Shown: positions 6,911 to 10,472 of the stretch, one piece after another
Layout: every line of letters begins with the position of its first letter
Numbering within the stretch: the first letter of the stretch is position 1
Assembly (NCBI GenBank): GCA_000432915.1
Contig: HF995226.1
Location: 1 to 10,472 of the forward strand
Length of the DNA stretch: 10,472 bases
Direction: 5' to 3'
Origin: Firmicutes bacterium CAG:194
Lineage (GTDB): Bacteria > Bacillota > Clostridia > Lachnospirales > Lachnospiraceae
Translations under genes and position numbers: made by a program
Notes under the pieces: model-generated
What the model was told of the DNA's origin: nothing
The model's database searches: none
The model's input: the letters and a program-made list of their open reading frames with translations, nothing else

Positions 6911-8080
6911 CTAGGCGAGACTTGTTTTCTTCCGTTGCTTGTTTGCGGCAAGGTATACAGAGAAGATCGCAACAAGGAAAATACATTGCATACCGATGTA
7001 TTTCCAGTAATTTGCAAGGGAGTAGCTTTCTCCGGACCAGCCTGTTACCATATTGATGATTTTGATATACCAGTAAGCTGGGAGAAACTTTGCAACAGCT
7101 AAAACGCCGGTGCTCAAATACCACTGTGGTACAAAAATACCGCAAAGGAAGCTCATGCCGATCCCGATGATATTGGCAATCAGGTCGAGGGCATTGTCCT
7201 TCAGACCAAAGGTACTTAACAGCAGCGTGAGTGCAACGCAGATCAATGTAAATACAAAGCTGTTTAAGATACACAACTGTCCCTGTTGGGAAAAAACATT
7301 TTTCGGACCGAAGAACAGGACAGCAACAAGGGTGAAAATAAGCCATGTCAGAATGCTGTAACAGATACAGCCAAGACCAAGCTGTAGGGTACGCGCCTGC
7401 GCAGGCAGGGCGGAGCAGGCGATCCGGGAACTGACATCTGTCTGTTGGAAGGTCACAAGGATCGGCACCAGACTGAGGGGAAAAATCATCAGAAAGATGT
7501 AGCTCATATACTGGAACCAGTAAAACATAGTTTTGTTTCCGCTGTTTCCGGTCTTTTGAAAGGTAATGGTTTCTACCTTCGGAGATTCCTCCAGATTTTG
7601 TCCGGTAGCGGCAATGGCATCTGTCAGGCTATAGCCTCCCGTGCAGTATAAGGAGATCGAATCCAGATAGCTGTCAAGCTGTTCATTGACGAAAAAGCCG
7701 TTCGCATTGTCCTGTCTGATGCTGTGTGACAGCTTCAGAGGCGTATCTGTCAAAAACTGTGCCTCAAATCCTTTGGGAATCGTCAGTACATAGCTGATCT
7801 GCTGATAAAACAGATTGTCTGTCAAGGATTCCGTATCTGTTTTCTCAAGTGTTACCAGATTGTGACGAGAGCCAAGGTAGTCCTGTATGCTCTGGCTGAG
7901 CATGGAATGATCCTCATCCAGGATGGTAATATATATCTTTTTGGCACTGAAATCACCGCTCATCGCTTTAGACTGCGAGATGCTCATTATGAAAATGAGG
8001 ACCAGAAAAACACCGGAAAAAATAAATACATGTCCAAGATGTTTCTTTGCAATTTTAAAAAATATGTTAAATACTTGCAT
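6911..8080 (-). CDS. ABC-2 type permease, second permease of the exporter
   Basis: This 389-residue integral membrane protein has the ABC-2 layout. One N-terminal membrane helix (about 17-35) is followed by a ~150-residue extracytoplasmic domain (AKKIYITILDEDHSML onward). Five or six hydrophobic segments then fill about 190-375, and the end is a basic cytosolic KQRKK tail. Its start ATG 8080 overlaps the end of the first permease gene by 14 bases. A strong AGGAGGT site lies seven bases ahead, so translation is coupled and the two permeases are probably made in equal amounts. With its neighbour it should form the membrane half of a heterodimeric exporter powered by the ATPase encoded upstream. 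Sizes and order resemble LnrLMN of Bacillus subtilis, which exports linearmycin-type antibiotics, but the substrate here is unknown. Confidence 0.85.
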   Translation of the reverse strand: MQVFNIFFKIAKKHLGHVFIFSGVFLVLIFIMSISQSKAMSGDFSAKKIYITILDEDHSMLSQSIQDYLGSRHNLVTLEKTDTESLTDNLFYQQISYVLTIPKGFEAQFLTDTPLKLSHSIRQDNANGFFVNEQLDSYLDSISLYCTGGYSLTDAIAATGQNLEESPKVETITFQKTGNSGNKTMFYWFQYMSYIFLMIFPLSLVPILVTFQQTDVSSRIACSALPAQARTLQLGLGCICYSILTWLIFTLVAVLFFGPKNVFSQQGQLCILNSFVFTLICVALTLLLSTFGLKDNALDLIANIIGIGMSFLCGIFVPQWYLSTGVLAVAKFLPAYWYIKIINMVTGWSGESYSLANYWKYIGMQCIFLVAIFSVYLAANKQRKKTSLA

Positions 8081-9212
8081 AGCGGGACCTCCTAGTTTTC
8101 AAAATTCCCAGACCGATAAAGAGAACGGATAAAAGAAGCAATGTTACAATATTCCGGGTGTATCTGGCATGCCCTTCAAAAATGCTCAGGCAGTAAAAGC
8201 TGTCTGTGATCAGGGCAGCGGGATTGATACGGTTGACAACCGGTGCAACACGGTCAATGAGGACACGCATATTGCCGACCATAAGCCCGCTTAAAAAGCA
8301 CAGTGGCATGATCACGGCAAAGATGAGCCCGTTTTTTTCTTCCTTTCCTTTTTTGCCAAGTGTGCCAAAGAAAAAACCGAGGGATACACCGGTCAGAACG
8401 CCGGTAAACAGCGACAGAATCGCATACGGAAGCTGTGCATCAACACCGACCTTCAAAATATAGGACAGGTAGAAAAAACCAATCAGATTCAGGACAAATT
8501 CAAAGATGGTAGCGGCGATCAGTTCACCGATGATCATGCTGGATTTTTTTCGGGCAGAAACTGTTTTCCGGGCAGCGAGCGTAGAAAGATTGCCCTGATT
8601 TTCCACAGCTACGGTCACACCGGCCATAGCAGCATATAAACATGCCATAGCGAGCAGATTGTAAAAATACTGCGTGTAAGTATCCACATTTGGATTTTTC
8701 TGTAAGGAAACTTCCTCATTAAAGGCATGTGGATTCTGAAAAGCAGAGATTACTTTTTCAGCATTTTCCGGATGCTTCTGCATCGTATCGATCAGCAGAT
8801 CACAGCGGAGGTTGAATTCTTCCACAAAAGCAGCCAGAATACTCTGTTTGATATTATCTGCGGATGTATTGGCAGAAATACTGAGCTTTGCCTGACTGCC
8901 GCTTAATATCATACCGCATACATCGCCGTTTTCCAGAAGCTCTCGTGCTTCCTCTTCGGAACAGAAGGTAGTGTCCAGAAAAGGATCTTCTCCTTCGGAA
9001 AGCTGTGTCACGGTCTGCTTGAGTGCTTCTCCGTAATAATCATCGGTAAGGACAACCGCTACAGGAATTGTGCTCATGGATTCCGATGCACCGAGGTTGG
9101 AAAAAGCAATATAAAAGAAGGTGCCCAGAATGATCGGGAAAATTAAGATCCAAAACATATTTGTTGTATTGCGAAACAGCCTTTTAAAGCTGCAAAAAAT
9201 AATCTGTATCAT
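8067..9212 (-). CDS. ABC-2 type permease, first permease of the exporter
   Basis: The 381-residue protein opens with a cytosolic amphipathic start and a membrane helix (about 19-38). An extracytoplasmic domain with charged helices follows (about 40-180). Hydrophobic segments then run near 183-205, 228-252, 262-282, 295-317 and 350-370. A glycine-rich FTGVLTGVSLGFFFGTLGKK segment and the following AVIMPLCFLSGLMVG are typical of ABC2_membrane_3 permeases. ATG 9212 is preceded by AAGGAG eight bases away, and the gene follows the ATPase gene after 29 bases. It ends inside the start of the second permease gene. The substrate is not evident. Candidates from similar operons include antibiotics, peptides and lipid-like molecules. 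Confidence 0.85.
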   Translation of the reverse strand: MIQIIFCSFKRLFRNTTNMFWILIFPIILGTFFYIAFSNLGASESMSTIPVAVVLTDDYYGEALKQTVTQLSEGEDPFLDTTFCSEEEARELLENGDVCGMILSGSQAKLSISANTSADNIKQSILAAFVEEFNLRCDLLIDTMQKHPENAEKVISAFQNPHAFNEEVSLQKNPNVDTYTQYFYNLLAMACLYAAMAGVTVAVENQGNLSTLAARKTVSARKKSSMIIGELIAATIFEFVLNLIGFFYLSYILKVGVDAQLPYAILSLFTGVLTGVSLGFFFGTLGKKGKEEKNGLIFAVIMPLCFLSGLMVGNMRVLIDRVAPVVNRINPAALITDSFYCLSIFEGHARYTRNIVTLLLLSVLFIGLGILKTRRSRYASI

Positions 9213-9241
9213 ATGACTGTACTCCTTATAGTTTATATCGT

Positions 9242-10183
9242 TTAATCACGCAGCTCTTTGCCGGTAATTTCCAGAAAAACATCATTCAAGGAAGGAAGCT
9301 CGGAATGGACATAGCCGAAGGAGTAGCTTTTCTTTTGCAGGTAATCGAGCACATGAATGAGATTGTGCTGGCCGCCGCTGCAGAGAACCGTCAGCTTATG
9401 CTGATCAAAGCTGACTTCATATACATGCGGCAGTTGACGGATAGCGGCAAGATCTTCTTCTGTCAGAGTGAGGATATCGATCGTGATGATCTCACTTTTC
9501 TTGATCAGTTTCTTGAGTTCTTCTGTTGTGCCAAGTGCCAGGTTTTTGCCCTGATCGATGATGGCAATGCGGGAACAGATCTGCTCGACTTCGTCCATAT
9601 AGTGGGAGGTATACAGAATAGTTGCCCCGCGCCGATTCAGTTCGACGATCCCTTCCAGAATTTTGTTGCGGCTCTGCGGATCGACCGCTACGGTCGGCTC
9701 ATCTAAAATGATCAGTTTGGGCTTATGTGCGATCCAACAGGCAATATTCAGACGACGGAGCAGTCCGCCGGACAGCTTTTTCGGATAAAACTTTCTGAAA
9801 TGCTCCAGCCCTACAAAAGCAATCGCTTCTTCCACATATTGTTTCCTGAGTGCCTTATCGCGGATATAAAGTCCACAGAAATAATCAATATTTTCAGAAA
9901 CGGTCAGTTCATCGAAAACCGCCACATTCTGCATGACAACACCGATCTGTGACTTGAGCTTATAATTGGTCGGTGTGATCTCCTCACCGAAAATTTCAAT
10001 GTCTCCTTTATCATAGGAAAGAAGAGAAAGCAGACAGTTGATCGTAGTTGTCTTCCCACAACCGTTCGGACCGAGAAGACCGAAGATCTCTCCTTCCCGG
10101 ATGGTCAGGTTTAAATGATCTACAGCGATGACTTCGCCGTATCGTTTCACCAGATTTTCTATTTTGACTGCTGTGTTTGCCAT
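9242..10183 (-). CDS. ABC transporter ATP-binding protein of the exporter
   Basis: From ATG 10183 the product has 313 residues. GGAGG (10190-10194) lies six bases before this start. A longer reading back to 10294 adds 37 residues unlike the family and lacks such a site. The nucleotide-binding domain shows Walker A GPNGCGKT (38-45), Q-loop Gln85, signature LSGGLLRRL (137-145), Walker B LIILDEP (157-163), D-loop Asp168 and His194. A ~90-residue C-terminal regulatory domain follows, as in DrrA/CcmA-type drug-export ATPases. The signature differs from the more common LSGGMKRRL at two positions, Leu141 and Leu142. All catalytic residues are present. The gene leads a three-gene operon with two permeases, matching the LnrL-M-N arrangement in size and order. 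It is expected to drive export across the membrane. Regulation probably acts at the palindrome upstream (10286-10303). Confidence 0.92.
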   Translation of the reverse strand: MANTAVKIENLVKRYGEVIAVDHLNLTIREGEIFGLLGPNGCGKTTTINCLLSLLSYDKGDIEIFGEEITPTNYKLKSQIGVVMQNVAVFDELTVSENIDYFCGLYIRDKALRKQYVEEAIAFVGLEHFRKFYPKKLSGGLLRRLNIACWIAHKPKLIILDEPTVAVDPQSRNKILEGIVELNRRGATILYTSHYMDEVEQICSRIAIIDQGKNLALGTTEELKKLIKKSEIITIDILTLTEEDLAAIRQLPHVYEVSFDQHKLTVLCSGGQHNLIHVLDYLQKKSYSFGYVHSELPSLNDVFLEITGKELRD

Positions 10184-10265
10184 AAGTAACCTCCAGATTG
10201 TATGATATCGTTGTGCAGCTTGTTCTGCATGAGAAAAGTATAAAGGGTTTTCTGATTGATTTGTA

Positions 10266-10294
10266 GTAATAAATGTTAATACCTGATATGACAT
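10266..10294 (-). promoter_or_regulatory. Candidate promoter of the ABC exporter operon
   Basis: Read on the minus strand, ATGTCA (10294-10289) and TATTAC (10271-10266) are separated by 17 bases, which puts the start about 75 bases before the ATPase ATG. The -35 lies inside the palindrome. A rival -10, TATAAT (10321-10316), has no good -35. If that one is used, the palindrome would lie just downstream of the transcription start. Either way the palindrome is placed where a bound protein could block transcription. Confidence 0.4.
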
Positions 10295-10303
10295 TTGTCA
10301 TAT
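10286..10303. promoter_or_regulatory. 18-base palindromic operator candidate
   Basis: ATATGACA and TGTCATAT are perfect eight-base arms around TT. The site lies in the 224-base gap between two divergent genes and covers -35 elements on both strands. Such dyads are bound by dimeric regulators, for example TetR-type repressors or NarL/LuxR-type response regulators. No regulator gene is complete in this window, so the binding protein is unknown. Confidence 0.65.
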
Positions 10304-10323
10304 TTTCCTTCTTTCATTATACT
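10295..10323 (+). promoter_or_regulatory. Promoter of the divergent plus-strand gene
   Basis: TTGTCA (10295-10300), a 17-base spacer and TATACT (10318-10323) are close to the housekeeping consensus. The start would be near 10330, leaving a leader of about 78 bases before ATG 10408. The -35 is made from the right arm of the palindrome, so a protein bound there should compete with RNA polymerase. Confidence 0.6.
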
Positions 10324-10407
10324 ATTTGCGCGATCTGTGGTAGGATAAAGCTGACCGGGCATGAGAATGTTCATTGTGGAAATTACGAAAAAGGAGGAAA
10401 ACATCGG

Positions 10408-10472
10408 ATGCAAAAAGCAATAGATAAACATGTGATACTGATGATGGGACTTCTTTTTCTGCTGAACCGAAG
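10408..10472 (+). CDS. Partial gene, N-terminus of a probable membrane protein (sensor kinase?)
   Basis: Only 21 complete codons are present before the window ends. ATG 10408 follows AAGGAGG (10391-10397) by ten bases and has its own promoter. The peptide begins MQKAIDKH and continues as a hydrophobic run VILMMGLLFLLN, as expected for a first membrane helix. In LnrJK-LnrLMN-type loci the exporter genes sit beside a histidine kinase and a NarL-family response regulator. That arrangement suggests a sensor kinase here, but the visible residues show no kinase motif. It could be any membrane protein. That a gene starts here is well supported; the function is a guess. Confidence 0.6.
   Translation, partial: MQKAIDKHVILMMGLLFLLNR

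Noticed and set aside
6906..7346. 146-codon minus-strand frame overlapping the second permease
   Set aside because: It is out of frame with the clearly supported permease, rich in Cys, Arg and His, and lacks its own ribosome binding site.
10214..10229. Hairpin TGCAG-CTTGTT-CTGCA in the exporter leader
   Set aside because: A five-base stem with no T-run or alternative pairing seen; too weak to call an attenuator or riboswitch.
10184..10294. 37-residue N-terminal extension of the ABC ATPase
   Set aside because: The extension is unlike the family; ATG 10183 has GGAGG six bases ahead and starts at the normal domain edge.
1..10472. CRISPR array, tRNA or rRNA genes
   Set aside because: No regularly spaced direct repeats and no cloverleaf or rRNA signature sequence were seen on either strand.

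Overview
The window looks like chromosomal DNA from a low-to-mid GC member of the Bacillota, most likely a gut clostridium of the Lachnospiraceae type. This rests on the Gram-positive ribosome binding sites (AGGAGG, GGAGG, AAGGAGG), the codon use, and the protein families present. I cannot name the species.

Three blocks are visible. Block 1 (about 1-3040) is very AT-rich and looks acquired. It holds one intact gene with its own promoter: a 729-residue AAA_13/ABC-type ATPase with the layout of RloC/PrrC anticodon nucleases. About 500 bases without an intact gene follow, including a long hairpin. Then comes a promoter, a good ribosome binding site and the first ~59 codons of a PLD/DUF3427-type DEAD helicase, which break off abruptly. 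This resembles an eroded defence island.

Block 2 (about 3041-6908, plus strand) is richer in GC and reads like core genome: a YfcE-type metallophosphoesterase with a short C-terminal helical tail, a family 4 glycosyltransferase, and a GH13 oligo-1,6-glucosidase, ended by a rho-independent terminator. The island edge cuts into the phosphoesterase. Its first strand and the D-x-H metal motif are replaced by foreign sequence, and its original promoter is not in the window. The helicase remnant's promoter now points into this operon.

Block 3 (6911-10472) is a minus-strand ABC exporter operon: one ATPase, then two overlapping ABC-2 permeases. Gene order and sizes resemble the linearmycin-type LnrLMN exporters. 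It diverges from a plus-strand gene that runs off the window and starts like a membrane protein, possibly the sensor kinase of a two-component system. Between them lies an 18-base palindrome that overlaps the -35 elements of candidate promoters on both strands. It is a good candidate operator for co-regulating the exporter and its neighbour.

The most interesting points are the stand-alone anticodon-nuclease candidate, the island junction that decapitated the phosphoesterase while supplying a new promoter, and the shared palindromic operator.
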